Shown here one piece after another: positions 12,024-24,399 of a stretch of DNA of 64,000 nt; positions within the stretch are counted from its first letter, which is position 1, and each line of letters starts with the position of its first letter. The notes below the pieces were generated by a model that ran no database searches, was not told the DNA's origin, and worked only from the letters and a program-made list of their open reading frames with translations. Source of the stretch: Manihot esculenta (taxonomy: Eukaryota; Streptophyta; Magnoliopsida; Malpighiales; Euphorbiaceae); NCBI RefSeq assembly GCF_001659605.2, contig NC_035174.2, positions 4,962,389 to 5,026,388 of the forward strand, given 5' to 3'. The position numbers and the translations under genes were made by a program.

Positions 12024-13646
12024 ATGGAAACCGTGGCTTTGTTGCAACAATGGTGGCAAGAGTTTGCCAAAATCGTTCCATTCAATCCTATGCTCGTTTC
12101 CTCTCTTCTCCTTTTATCCTTGGTTTATCTCTTTAGGCTAAGTAGAACTCACAAACTCAAATTACCTCCATCACCACCAAAGCTCCCAATCATTGGAAAC
12201 CTTCACCAACTAGGTGCTCTCCCCTATCGCTCCCTCAAGAAACTCTCTGATAAATATGGCCCCCTTATGCTTGTGCATTTCGGCAGAGTTCCAACTCTTG
12301 TAGTTTCAACTGCAGAGATTGCTCATGAAATCACTAAAAATCATGACGTTGCTTTCGCGGATAGGCCAAAAACTAGCGCTGGAGACGTCCTGTTTTTCGG
12401 GTGCCAAAATCTCGCTTTTTGCCCCTATGGTGAATATTGGAGACAAGTGAAAAAGGTGTGCGTTCTTGAACTCTTGAGCCAGAAGCAGGTGAATTATTTT
12501 GAGTTTGTAAGAAGGGAGGAAACTGCTAAGCTAGTGGAGACGTTGCGCGATGCATGTGTTGAAGGATCTCCGATTGATCTGAGTGAGATGCTTGTTACAA
12601 TCTCCAACAACATCGTATCAAGATCAGCTCTTGGTACAGTTTATGATAATGAAAGTGAGCGTCAGAGTAGTTCAGGGGATTTGGTTAGGGGAGCAATAGA
12701 CCTTGTGGGAAGTTTCAGCTTTAAAGATTCTTTTCCCTATTTGGGGTGGCTTGACACTTTAACAGGCTTCACCGGAAAGGTAAAAAAAGCTTCCAAAGAA
12801 TTGCATGGTTTTCTTGATCAAGTAATTGATGAGCATCAATCATCAAAAAGCCAAGACAAAGCTGAAGATAGGAAAGATATTGTGGACATTCTTCTCCAGC
12901 TTGAAAAGAATGGCATGCTTACTGTAGACTTCACTCGTGAAAGCATGAAAGCTGTCCTAATGGTATACATCTATCTCTCTTTCTTCTTTCATTGTCAACA
13001 AATTAATATCATGGTTATGTAGTTAAATTGTTCTTAATAATTGCAGGACATGTTTATTGGAGGAACTGATACTACTGCAACAACCATGGATTGGACAATG
13101 GCAGAGCTGATGAAAAACCCAAACATAATGAAGAAAGCACAAGAAGAGGTAAGAAGAGTGGCCGGAAACAAATCGAAAGTAGATGAATCCGATCTTGATC
13201 AGTTGACCTACCTAAAATGCATTGTGAAAGAAACACTGAGGCACCATGTTTCGGGAATGATTCCACGACAAACAACTACAAGCACCAAGCTAGATGGGTA
13301 TGATATTCCACCAAATACAAGAGTTTTAATCAATGCATGGGGAATTCAAAGGGATCCAAGATTATGGGAAAAGCCTGATGATTTTATCCCTGAGAGGTTT
13401 ATTGACAACCCAGCAGATTTCAAGGGGCAACACAAAGAGTACATTCCCTTCGGTTCTGGAAGAAGGCTTTGCCCTGGAATATCATATGCACTCAAAGAAG
13501 TTGAATATGTGTTGGCTAATCTCCTCTTCTTGTTCGATTGGAAGTTACCTGATGGTCAAGGACACGAAGATCTCGACATGAGCGAAGTCTTTTATCTTGT
13601 GATTCGTAAGAAAGTACCTCTCATGGTTGTGCCGACTGTGCATTAA
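12024..13646 (+). CDS. Cytochrome P450, CYP71 family
   Basis: A microsomal haem-thiolate monooxygenase. The substrate cannot be told from sequence. Exon 1 is 12024-12962 and exon 2 is 13047-13646, a phase-0 GT-AG intron at the position usual for A-type P450s, giving 512 residues. An in-frame ATG at 11979 would add 15 residues; 12024 was preferred because it gives the family length and puts the hydrophobic anchor (about residues 22-38) near the N terminus. Visible motifs: proline hinge PPSPPKLPIIG (about 48), I-helix GGTDTT (318-323), ETLR of the K-helix (375-378), PERF (about 428-431) and the haem loop FGSGRRLCPG with Cys455. Between ETLR and the following Pro-Arg there are two residues fewer than in the common RLHPPAPLLVPR arrangement. 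The CYP71A/CYP71AN-like assignment is from memory. Confidence 0.93.
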
Positions 13647-14903
13647 CCAATAACTATTAATCCACAGCGGACATGATTGTAAGGCTGGGATTTAATTTAG
13701 TTATATGCTCTATGTTATTTTCCTTTCTTAATTAATGTTTTGTGGTGCTAAGCTTCAGATAATGGATTGGTCTATCTTTATAATGCATTGTGGATTAAAA
13801 AATAATATTTGAAGAGTTAAATAAATTAGCATTATGTTCTTTTTAGTTTTAGTATATGTTGTCTGACACTATGCGAAACATATTGATTGAATCAGTAAGA
13901 TGCACTAATTTATTCCTGCTTTGTCTGGTCTGGATTAAAAATCCATAAATAATTTAAGCCATTGGAGAATACTTGACAATAGGAATTGGTAAAGGGGGCA
14001 AGCAAAAGTTATCGATTTGACGAAAGAGGTAGCATTATGTGAGCATGGGTTTGAAACAGTCTTAATGAATTTCCTCAGTTCAAGACACTCTTAGATAAGT
14101 TCTCTCTACTTCACAGTTCAGGCAGCCATGCATAAGTAAGATTTTTGGAAGGCCACTTGAAAATAACGAAAACAATAATTTGTCAAATTCGTAGGTACAT
14201 AATATAAAATTATATATTTATTTTATTTTTAAATAAAATATAATTGCATTGAGTAGTTGATTAAAATAGCCTAGTTTCTTCGCTGCTGCTGGTTATATTA
14301 TGGTGAGGTTTTTTATGATTGGCTGCAGACATAGCCGAAAAACCAACGAGATATGGTCAAGAGAGACGGAAGCAACAAAGAAAGACAAAAGCCCTACAAG
14401 GGCATCTTCGTCGACTCAGATTTAAGAATAATGTTAGTGATGGCTGAGCCCAATTGGGATGAAGTGGGCCCTTTTCTTTTACTTTTTTTTAGTAAATAAT
14501 TCCGACACCTTAGACTTTTACATCCAATTCAAAATCCCCGACTACGGAAGGCAACTCCCCGTTTCTTTTACCCTCAAATTGCAATAAAAAAATTTAATTG
14601 AATTAATTTTTTAATAATTAAAATGAGTTAGAATTCTTTTATTTAAAATTAAAAAATTTAATTTTTTAACATGTCCCATTGCTTTTCTTTTAGCACGAGA
14701 TTAGGGCGTGCACAAATTGCAATGGACAAACATGGGCCTTTGCCACAAGTAGGGGAAAAATATAAAGAAATCTGGCCATAAATCAAAATACATGTAAATA
14801 TGGGCCACACATATTATCTCCAGATGGATAAATCCCCTCCAAAACTGAATCCATGAATTTCTCCAAGAACTCTCAACTTTTCCAAGACCTCTCAACACCC
14901 TAC
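13647..14903. other. Intergenic spacer
   Basis: P450 3' UTR followed by AT-rich spacer. No coding frame, RNA gene or clear element seen. Confidence 0.55.
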
Positions 14904-14911
14904 CCTTTGAT

Positions 14912-15636
14912 TAGGGGTGTAAACGAATCGAGCCGAGCCGAGTTTTGAAGAACTCAAGCTTGGTTCGTTAAAATTTTTTCGAACTCGAGCCGAATTCGAG
15001 CTTTACTCATATCGAACTCGAATCGAGTATTAAGAAGCTCAAGTTTGGCTCGTTTAGCAAACGAGTTTAGACGAATCGAGCTTTTATCGAGCTGAGTCGA
15101 GTTTTTATCGAGCTGAGTCTCAAATAGTTCACGAGTAATTTAATTTATTTACATGTATAATGAGTTTTAGTTTAAAACTAATGAGTTTAAAACTAAAATA
15201 ATTTTAGTTAAATAAGTATATCTATAAATTAGCATGTAAACTTATAAAGATGAGTTTTTAAATCTTAATGATCTAAATATATGCAAGTTTAAGAGTATAA
15301 CTAAATTATATAGAGCTGAATTTTAAAAAATTCAGATTTGGCTCATGAAAGTATATGCAGGGTTTAGTTTATTTCTCTTATAATAGTTATTTTAGTTTAC
15401 TTAACGAGACTGTTCACGAGCCTATTTGCGAGCCTGCTCATGAATTCAGAAATGAGTCGAGCTCACGAGCCTTAACGAGCCGAATACTATAGAGTTCAAG
15501 CTTGGCTCGTTTACTAAACGAGCCTAAAAATTAAGCTCGAACTTGGCTCGTTTAGAAATCGAGTTGAGCTCGGTCGAGCTTTTATCGAATCGAATCTCGA
15601 ATAGCTCACGAACGTTTTGGCTCATTTACACCCCTA
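14912..15636. mobile_element. Non-autonomous hAT-like element, 725 bp
   Basis: Ends are TAGGGGTGTAAA and its inverted copy TTTACACCCCTA, flanked by a perfect 8-bp direct repeat CCTTTGAT (14904-14911 and 15637-15644). An 8-bp duplication and a short A/G-rich terminal repeat are hallmarks of hAT elements. The interior has no protein frame. It is built from many short copies of GAGCTCGAG/TCGAGC words and GGCTCGTTT, denser near both ends, in both orientations. Confidence 0.85.
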
Positions 15637-15644
15637 CCTTTGAT

Positions 15645-16782
15645 ACAATTGAATTTGAAGCCTCACAAAAATCCTCAGTTGCTGTCATCATCTCCTCCAA
15701 GCTATAATTGATCAATAAGTGCTATAACTAAAATTGATGCTTTACTCCTCATTTCTCGGTAAAAGAATTTAAATAAATAATTTTAAAATTATACAAAATT
15801 ATTATTTTTTCTAAATAAAAATTTTTAATTAAAAAAAATAAATTCGTTCCTTCTTTTAAAATGCTTGATTGCAGAAAAGGAATAAAAATTGAAATTTTTG
15901 AAATCAAACAAAAAGTTGATGGTTATTTAACAAGGACACCTTTAATTGAGGGGTTGCCAAATTTCTAATAATAAAAAAAAGAATTTGAGCCTGAATAATT
16001 CCTCCTTTTTTTTTTTTCCAAGTAATTCTGACTATTGGAAGAAGGGAAAGGGCACAAATAGAGCAAGGAAGAAAAATTGGAATTGGATGTCTGCCCTCCA
16101 TGAGTCTTGACTAGTTTGCCTCATCTCCACACACCACCACACAAGTTGCGACGAAACTTCAGCTTCAACAACAATTTTCCTTCTTCTTTCCATGAAGTTT
16201 AAAGTCGAGACAATTTAATCTTAAAAACAGTTGCAATATCAAAAATTTATTAATTTATTAATTGCATTATTTTTTATTAATAATGACAATAAAAAAACCT
16301 TAACTATTTCTATATGATCTCTAATATCATGTTGAGATGATTTTAGTTTTGAAAATGAAGATTTTATATCCTAAATTTTTCGTTTGAAAGAATTACTAAA
16401 AGATTTATGTATTTTCATAAGATTTATTAATTCATTTTTATTTTAATAATCGCTCAACTAAAATATTTTAATTTATTATAAAATTAAAGAATTATAAAAA
16501 AATTATGATTAATTTATTTTAATTTTAATTAAAAAAATTAAATAATATTAATATTTAAAATTATAAAAATTAAATAATATATATAATTAAAATTTTAATA
16601 ACTAAATAATATAAATAATTCAAAATAATTAATATTTTTTTAATAAAAAAATTAAAAAAGTGCATTTTATCTCATATAAATATATTTTAATTGAGTGATT
16701 TTAAAATAGAAATAAATTAATTAATTTTATAGAAACATAATTTAATATTTTCATTTTATGCATTAATTAAGAATAATTTTTT
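15645..16782. other. AT-rich spacer
   Basis: Highly AT-rich with many ATTAAA and AATTA runs, especially 16440-16800. No genes seen. Confidence 0.55.
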
Positions 16783-16799
16783 AATTAAAAATAATTTTT

Positions 16800-16886
16800 T
16801 TTTTGAAATAGGGGTTGAGGGAGTCGAACCTTAGACCTCTCAAGGCTATAAGGATGCACTTTCCACCAGACTAAATCTCGGAATGC
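16800..16886 (-). mobile_element. Short tRNA-like retroposon (SINE-like), 87 bp
   Basis: Read on the minus strand it has an A-box-like TTTAGTCTGGTGG and a B-box-like GGTTCGACTCC about 30-35 bases apart, and ends in an A-rich tail. It is flanked by a perfect 17-bp direct repeat AATTAAAAATAATTTTT (16783-16799 and 16887-16903). That long duplication and the A-rich tail point to LINE-type retroposition. The cloverleaf arms do not pair well, so it is not called a tRNA gene. Chance is a minor worry because the flank is AT-rich, but 17 of 17 matches directly abut the body. Confidence 0.65.
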
Positions 16887-16903
16887 AATTAAAAATAATT
16901 TTT

Positions 16904-17265
16904 AAAACTATACTTTTAAATTTTTAAAAAATAAATATTTAATTTAATTTATAATCTTTATATAAAAATCAATTGATATTTTAATAATTTTATTGTTAAT
17001 TTTTATAAATATACTTATTTAATTACTACGTGTAAATTTAGCTTAAATATGCTGTAACTTTTCAAGTATTAAATTTGTAATAATTGTCATTTATAAAATT
17101 TTTAAATGAAATGATTACAATTTTATAAAAATTAAGTGGTAAAAGTTAATGGGGGAAGAGTTATTGTGTAAACTAAATTATTTTAAACATTCGTATGAAT
17201 AAAAAAAAATAGCGATGCTGAGTGGCGCGAACTTCATTTTCCAGGTACTGAGCACATCCGCTGCC
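16904..17265. other. AT-rich spacer upstream of quinolinate synthase
   Basis: AT-rich, non-coding. The last stretch is presumably the promoter of the downstream gene. Confidence 0.5.
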
Positions 17266-17277
17266 CTATTTAAAAGG
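17266..17277 (+). promoter_or_regulatory. Candidate TATA box of quinolinate synthase
   Basis: CTATTTAAAAGG about 110 bases before the start codon, followed by a pyrimidine-rich leader typical of a plant 5' UTR. Confidence 0.45.
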
Positions 17278-17386
17278 CCATTCTTCTCTTTTCTCCGCAT
17301 CCATCCTTAACAACCATTCATTCAACATTTCTCACTCTGACACGTTCACTCACTTTTTACGCCGATCCCTCTCCCTCTGAACTTCC

Positions 17387-20300
17387 ATGGAGTCCTCTGC
17401 AACCATCTCCATGAAAGCCTCTTCCTACTATGTTTATCGTTTCTCTGTCTCCCCAACCACTGCGCCCAACCGCAGCCACTTTTCCCACAAAACCCAATTT
17501 CCTTCTTTTTCCTTTAGGTCGCTCAATTGCGTCCACTCTGATTCCAAACCCATTTCTTCTCATAACCCTAACTTTTCTCGCATTTCATGCTCCGCTGTTG
17601 CTTTCTCTCCCTCACTTACCACTGATCTCGTGCCTGCTAAACTACAGCACCTGATAAACGAATTCCAGTCCCTGCCGGAAACAATCGACCGCGTGAAACG
17701 GGTCCTTCACTATGCCTCTGTTCTCCCTCCTTTTCCGGACTCTTCCCGGGTGGACTCCAACCGGGTCATGGGATGTACGGCCCGAGTATGGCTCGATGCC
17801 CAGTTAGATCACTATGGAAAGATGAGATTTTTAACTGACAGCGATTCGGAGATTACGCGAGGGTTTTGTGCTTGTTTGTTATCGGTGCTGGACGGGGCTG
17901 CACCTGAAGAGGTGTTGAGCGTGAAGACAGAGGATTTGGCGGCGCTGAACGTGGGGTTACCAGGCAGCGAAAGATCAAGAGTAAACACTTGGCATAATGT
18001 GTTGGTGAGTATGCAGAAGAGGACGAAGAAATTGGTGGCGGAAAGGGAAGGGAAGAAGCCTTTCGATCCATTTCCTTCATTGGTTATCACTTCAGAGGGT
18101 ATACAGGCCAAGGGAAGCTACGCTGAAGCACAGGTTAGCTGTGAAGTCCTATAATTTGATTTCACTGTGATGGTCTTTCTTTAACGCTTTTAGCACCAAA
18201 AGTATTGTGCTCTTTGTTTGTAAAATTTAGTGGGAAACCATGTTTTAAACAATAGGAAGGTTTTTTACCCGACATTGTGGAACTTGGCAGTACTATTGTT
18301 TTCCATTTCATTTGCATTTACTAGAGCATTTTGGTCTCTCTCATAGGCAAGATATCTATTACCGGACGAGTCCAAGGTTCAAGAACTTGTCAACGTGCTA
18401 AAGGAGAAGAAAATTGGTGTTGTTGCTCACTTTTACATGGACCCTGAAGTTCAAGGCGTTTTAACTGCTGCACAAAAGCACTGGCCTCACATCCATGTAT
18501 CTGATTCATTAGTCATGGCAGATAGTGCTGTCAACATGGCAAAAGCTGGATGCAAATTCATAACGGTCTTGGGTGTTGATTTTATGTCAGAAAATGTACG
18601 TGCAATTCTTGATCAAGCTGGATTTGGAGAGGTGGGCCATCCTTTATATTCGTGTTTTTTTTTTTAAACGTTTATGCTACTTGCCACATTCGGTAGAAGT
18701 GATAAATCCAGCAAAAATATGAAAAATATAAAGGCTAGCACTAGACATATTACATTATTAAGATCCCCTTTTCTGAAAGGCTAATAGCTATAATGATATA
18801 ATGCTTCTTTGTCTTCTCTCTCTATCTCCATGTGCGTGCACGGTTTTCTTTTTGGGTTTTTCTTGACTCATTCTTACTAATTAAGGGATGTAATTTGTTT
18901 CGGACGGGCGATTCATATTCTAGAACTTCTAGCCTAGACGGAGAATGTTTCCACCTTTTCACTTTTGTGGATATTTTAAATGGAGCTCCAGCGATAGGAT
19001 AAGTTAACTATACTGTTCCAAGTATCATGAAGCAGTCGTTAACTTTGTTTCACTGTGATTTAACTGCAGGTTGGTGTTTATAGGATGTCAAAAGAGCGCA
19101 TTGGTTGTTCTTTGGCAGATGCTGCATCTAGCCCTGCTTACATGAATTATCTTGAAGCAGCTTCGAGGTCTCCAAATTCTTTGCATGTTGTCTACATAAA
19201 TACTTCACTTGAGACAAAAGCTTATGCTCATGAGCTTGTGCCTACAATCACCTGTACTTCTTCTAACGTTGTGCAGACTATCCTGAAGGTTAGTAGTATT
19301 AGAATTGTCTCAAGTCAGCATATTGTGTGGCATGAAGCATCTAATTATGGGGTTCCCTTTTTTTTCATTACATGCAGGCTTTTACTCAAATTCCAGATTT
19401 AAATGTGTGGTATGGGCCTGATTCATACATGGGTGCCAATATTGCTAAACTGTTTCAACAAATGACAGCGATGACAGATGATGAAATTACTGAAGTACAT
19501 CCAGCACATAATAGAGACACTATAAGAGCGTTGCTACCTCGTTTGCATTATTATCAGGTGAGCTCTCATTTTAGTTTTAGCTGCACTAGGGTGGAAATGT
19601 CGAATTAAATCTCTGTGTGGTTTATACAATATATGGTGCGTACTAATTAAATCACTGTGTGTGGTTTATACAATATATGGTGCGTACTATGGATATTATT
19701 GGGGAAGGAATGTATTTGTTCAATATGCCCACTGAAGACTGGTCTGGTGTTGTTTTGGTTATTGATTGTAGTACTATCTTCTGTTCATGTAGTTGTTTTG
19801 AAATATAGTAGAAGATGCAGCAACACAAGTGTAAAATTTTCTCAGATATTGAATGGAAAAGTCGGATTATATTTGTTACTACAGAGGCACTGCTGCTGAA
19901 AGGAAGCTTTTTGTCATTGAAATGCACAAGAATACATGTCTGGCAGAGAGATTTTGCAAAAGATGTTATGTCTTGTGCATTTATTTTGGTAACTTGCATG
20001 TGGGTAGGAAGAAATGCCTTTAGAATATTTGCTTTGGAAGTTGCTTCTTCAGTCCTTTCCTTTAAATATTGTCACCGCAAGCTTACAATTTTGAGGTCCA
20101 GGACATTTTAGATCTTATTTGTTTTCTCTGGGTTAATGCCCTCCTGCTATCTTGTTTTCTAAATTTCTTGATGATGTGCCTTTTTTCTTTCAGGATGGAA
20201 CGTGTATTGTTCATCATCTTTTTGGGCAGGAAGTCGTGGATAGAATAAATGAGATGTATTGTGATGCATTCCTAACTGCTCACCTTGAGGTCCCTGGAGA

Positions 20301-21549
20301 AATGTTTTCTTTAGCAATGGAAGCAAAGAGGAGAGGAATGGGGGTAGTAGGTTCCACCCAAAACATATTAGATTTTATAAAGCAGAGAGTTCAAGAAGCA
20401 CTAGATAGGAATGTGAATGATCAACTCCAATTTGTGTTAGGCACAGAATCAGGAATGATTACTTCAATTGTTGCAGCAGTTCAGCATCTGTTGGGTTCTG
20501 CAAAGTCTTCTGGGGGAGCAAAAATTAACGTTGAAATTGTCTTTCCGGTCTCATCAGACTCGATAACCAGAACATCAACAAATTCATCTCCTGATCAAGA
20601 ATCAGTAGAAGCAGGGGACATTGTCTTACCTGTTGTACCTGGAGTTTCTAGCGGGGAGGGATGTTCTATTCATGGCGGCTGTGCTTCCTGTCCATACATG
20701 AAGGTTAGTATATTCTTCTTAGTCCACTTACTGCATAAATTTTGTTGATTGTCAATACAATCAAGTTTTCTATTTTTACATGCACCACGCTGACCTACTG
20801 GGAACATCTCTTACCTTCACTATAGGCAAGTATTCTGCCCTGCTGTTAGTAATCTTCATTGAAGATTACACTTGCGTGCAGCATGACATGACCTAATTTG
20901 TATTAATTTATACGTTAGTGTGCTAGAGTCTATCTCATATAATATTTGAAAAACTATAGTCCTGGGATATTTATCATTGCATGCCTTGACTGCATAATTA
21001 TTGGAAGGGCCAATAGGCTTTGCAGTTCCATTCACACTCCAATTCTAAGAACTTGCTAGTTTGAAGCGTTGATTATTCCATTAACATTAGTCATTTTAGT
21101 TAACATTTGCTGAAGGAAGCAGGTTTGCCTCTTATTTAGAGTTATAACCATCATCCAAACTTCCTGAAAAAATTTATGCCTGGAATTTGGCCTCTAAGAT
21201 GATGTTTGCTGTGATCTGCCAGATGAACTCTCTTAGTTCCCTTATAAAAGTTTGCCAGCACCTGCCTGATGAAAAAAATGCCATTGCCTCATACGAGGCT
21301 GAGCGATTTAAACATCAAACTCCCAGTGGAAAGTCAATTGCAGATGTTGGATGTCAACCTATACTGCATATGAGACACTTCCAGGTTAGCCTTTTAGAAT
21401 CTTCATTCTATCAGATCATTTCGTAGTGCACATTTTCAGATCTGAGCTTGACTTTCTTTTGGTTCCATTTTCAGACTACAAAAGAATTGCCGGAGAAACT
21501 TGTTAATGATGTTCTTCACCTCAACACCAACGGGAAGACAATATCATAA
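17387..21549 (+). CDS. QS: Quinolinate synthase, chloroplastic (SufE-NadA fusion)
   Basis: Makes quinolinate from iminoaspartate and dihydroxyacetone phosphate in plastid NAD synthesis. Seven phase-0 exons: 17387-18133, 18347-18631, 19070-19288, 19378-19557, 20194-20703, 21223-21384 and 21475-21549, giving 725 residues, close to the Arabidopsis protein. Residues 1 to about 68 are Ser/Thr-rich and look like a transit peptide. A SufE domain follows (about 80-215) with its Cys in VMGCTARVW (Cys130). The NadA part shows HFYMDPEVQGVL, GVDFMSENV, GCSLADAASSP, VYINTSLETKA, TCTSSNV and a terminal CSIHGGCASCPYMK (Cys634, Cys640, Cys643) for the 4Fe-4S cluster. In Arabidopsis the fused SufE domain helps build or repair that oxygen-sensitive cluster. 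No broken residue was seen. It converges with the NRT3 gene downstream. Confidence 0.96.
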
Positions 21550-22559
21550 AGCTGAAAATGTCTTCCTCGTCTCAGAAGTTGATGAGATGATAATTTATAG
21601 AGAAGCCAGACACGAAAGGGGTCCTAAATGCGAGAGAGTTCGCCCATAAGAGAAGATTTTTCACCTTAGCATGTGGTTCAATCTTTATTTTTTTAGCCAC
21701 ACTGCTTTTTTACTTTGTCAACAGTATAGTTTAGCATTAGATTGTCATCTTTTTCCTCTTTATAATCGAGAAATTTGTAACTCGATTGATATCATTTCTG
21801 TTAATTTTGATATTTAGAATAAAAGAATTTAAATATTGTTAACTTTAAAAATTATTTTAAAGGAATTAAAATAATGCATAATTGTATAAGAATGTAAATA
21901 AATATATTGTCTTGCAAAATAAGGATAGGAGCTGTTTAAAGGAAAGGAAGCAATTCATGATTGTGTTGTAACCATTTGTTGCATGTATATGGATTTTCCT
22001 CTTATGGCTAAACTTCACGTTAACAAACATTTTATTGGTTGCTGAACCTGAAGCTAATGAAATCATCAGTTTTCGTCTTCTGATCAGGAATACTGGAGCA
22101 ATCTTTTCTTATGAGATTAAGCAGCACCACTTGGTGTTGATTGTTATAATATCTACTAAAATAATAAATTCATCCACGCATACGCATTCGTGGTTTTCTT
22201 TAATGGAGTCAATGAAATTATATTAAATTGAAGTAGGCATTTGTGGTGATCATTTCCTAATCAATGATACATCATAGTAAAATGAAATGGAAGTCAAGTC
22301 AATGAATCTGTTACAGCTCATTCCAAACTCTTTTTTTTTTTTTTTTGCCACTGAAACATAATTTGAGATACTTAGCATTAGAAAGCCTCTGCTTACATTA
22401 TTTGAGAATGACCACCTTTACTACTATCAGCTGCAAATAATAACATTTTTCTTTGCCTCCAATCCAATTTTACAACTACTAAGTTTGCCAACCAATAACA
22501 CAAAGTATAACTGAAACATATGCCATGCCACTCTTCAGTATGCGTCTACATTTTTGTCT
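21550..22559. other. Convergent 3' spacer between QS and NRT3
   Basis: Holds the two 3' UTRs and AT-rich spacer; a T-run lies at about 22330-22347. No other gene seen. Confidence 0.6.
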
Positions 22560-23415
22560 TCACTTTCCTTGAGTCTTCTTGGCCTTTCTCTTTTCGTTCA
22601 TGAAGAACCCAAACAAGGCCAAAACAGAGAAGGCACTGAAGCAAACTGAGGCAATATCAAGTGACGTATGACGGCCGGTGATCGCCTGAATATCAAACAG
22701 GTTGGTGGTTTTGTGAGCATCTGTGGTCTGACCATAAGCCACCACGTCTTCGTCAGAGTTGTAAGCATAGACGCGTATAAAGTACGTGGCAGTGGGCACG
22801 TCTCGCTCGATGGTCCATGTAAACGTTTGGTTCTTGCTGCCAGAAGTATATGGCCTGGAAACAATGGTGAATTGGCACGTCTTGTCCTTGGATAGGTTGT
22901 CCTCGGTTTTTCTCCAGGCGCGATCCGATTGGCTTACAGGCGCGTAACACAGCTTCACCTTGATGGTCTTGTAGGCTGAGTCAGTCCCAGCTGGGAACGT
23001 CTGGTTTACTCCCCAGGTTACAGTGATATTGTCCACACCAGCTTTATGAACTGCAAACAGAAGAGAGACAATTTCATCAAGTAAAAAAAAAAAAGCCTGA
23101 ATCTGATAAACCCAATTTTAAAAATGTGCAAAATTTATATCTAGTGGATTAAAAAGATTAATTTTTCATCATGATAAGGTCAATTTTATGTAAAATAGAG
23201 AATTCAGATTGAAAAGGAAACAGATAACAAGCTTATATGTGTATGTGTGAGAGAGAGAGAGAAATGGAGGGAACTGAGTTACCTTGTCCTGCTTTTGGTG
23301 AAGCAGAGACCACAAGAGTTTTCCGGAGGGAAGAGAAGAGAATAAGTCCATGAGAGGAACAACATAAACAAGAGAGAAGAATTGAAATCAAGAGAAAAGC
23401 AGGTGTTGCTGCCAT
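22560..23415 (-). CDS. NRT3.1: High-affinity nitrate transporter partner NAR2/NRT3
   Basis: NAR2 proteins bind NRT2 carriers at the plasma membrane and are needed for high-affinity nitrate uptake. Exon 1 is 23283-23415 and exon 2 is 22560-23050, joined in phase 1, giving 207 residues, the usual length. Residues 1 to about 23 form a signal peptide (LLISILLSCLCCSSHG). The body carries KAGVDNITVTWGVNQ, KVKLCYAPVSQSDRAWRK, CQFTIV and YFIRVYAYNSDEDVVAYGQT, which are family motifs. A single membrane span follows near the C terminus (about 174-195) with a basic cytosolic tail KRKAKKTQGK. The intron contains a short GA-dinucleotide run (about 23250-23262). No disabling change was seen. Whether expression responds to nitrate cannot be read from the sequence. 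Confidence 0.95.
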
Positions 23416-23521
23416 TGATACTTGAGCTGTAGAGCTTCTTTCAGACAAGAACAATATCCCCAAAAAAGCTTGAGAAGTTAAGAGTGAGAGATGATTATGG
23501 AAAATGGTGGAGCTTGGGCTG

Positions 23522-23530
23522 CCTTTTATA
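23522..23530 (-). promoter_or_regulatory. TATA box of NRT3
   Basis: TATAAAAGG on the minus strand, about 107 bases upstream of the start codon. A transcription start near 23495 would give an 80-base leader. Confidence 0.6.
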
Positions 23531-24399
23531 CAATTCAAGGCCAAAACAGCTGCAGAAAAGATGGAGAAGGTCAACTGCCCAAGTTGCTTAGCGTGGGAGA
23601 TTTAAAAAATTGAAGAGATTATAAAAGTAAAAACAAAATGGAAATGAAATGACCCTTAATCACATGGAAAAGATAGGGTTAAATGCGAAGTTGAGAAGAG
23701 GAAATCAGATCAGATGCGGCTGATGTTTAGTTAATTGAATGACCTTTAACGGGTGATGATTGTTGTTGATTTGTTTAATCCATTGTGATTTGTCCCCTAA
23801 TGCATCTTAAAGAGTAAACAAAGAAGAAAGCAAAGCAAAGCAAAGTCAGAGAAGAAGCAGAGCTACATAATCGGACGAAAAGCTACGGATCCACTTATAT
23901 TATATTGTACGGAAATACAAATGGCATAAAATTAAAAACTATCGTGCTTCAACTTCCAAGTGTGGAAGCCATGACAACTCTAATTCAGAAACTCATTAAA
24001 TTTAATTAAATTTTTAATGTTTGAAATATGAATTGGATTTTATTTATTTTTCATATTTTACTTATAATAATGATTTATTTTTATTTTAAACAGACGCATG
24101 TTAACAATTATATAAAGTTTAAATACAAATAGAGCCTTCATTTTGGGTTTATTTATTATAAAAAATAAAGAATTATTATTGTTGAATTAAATAATAAAAA
24201 TAACAGAAAAATACTTTCTACGTAAAATAATTATTTTTTAAAAAATTAAATTATTATTCTTTTTAATTAATAATGTTTGATTAAAATAAAATTTAAAAAT
24301 TAAAATATTAAAAATTAAATTTTTTTATTAAATTTTTAAAAAATTAAAAAGCATTTGAAACGATTAAAAAAATATTTATTCATAATAAAAAATTATGAA
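23531..24399. other. NRT3 upstream region and AT-rich spacer
   Basis: Upstream region of NRT3 grading into extremely AT-rich DNA after 24000. No coding frame. Confidence 0.5.

Noticed and set aside
16800..16886. Functional tRNA gene on the minus strand
   Set aside because: A- and B-box-like words exist, but the acceptor and T arms do not pair and the unit is flanked by a long direct repeat, so a retroposon fits better.
17387..23415. Functional cluster linking NAD synthesis and nitrate uptake
   Set aside because: The two genes are convergent, unrelated in pathway and conserved elsewhere as single genes; adjacency alone is not evidence.
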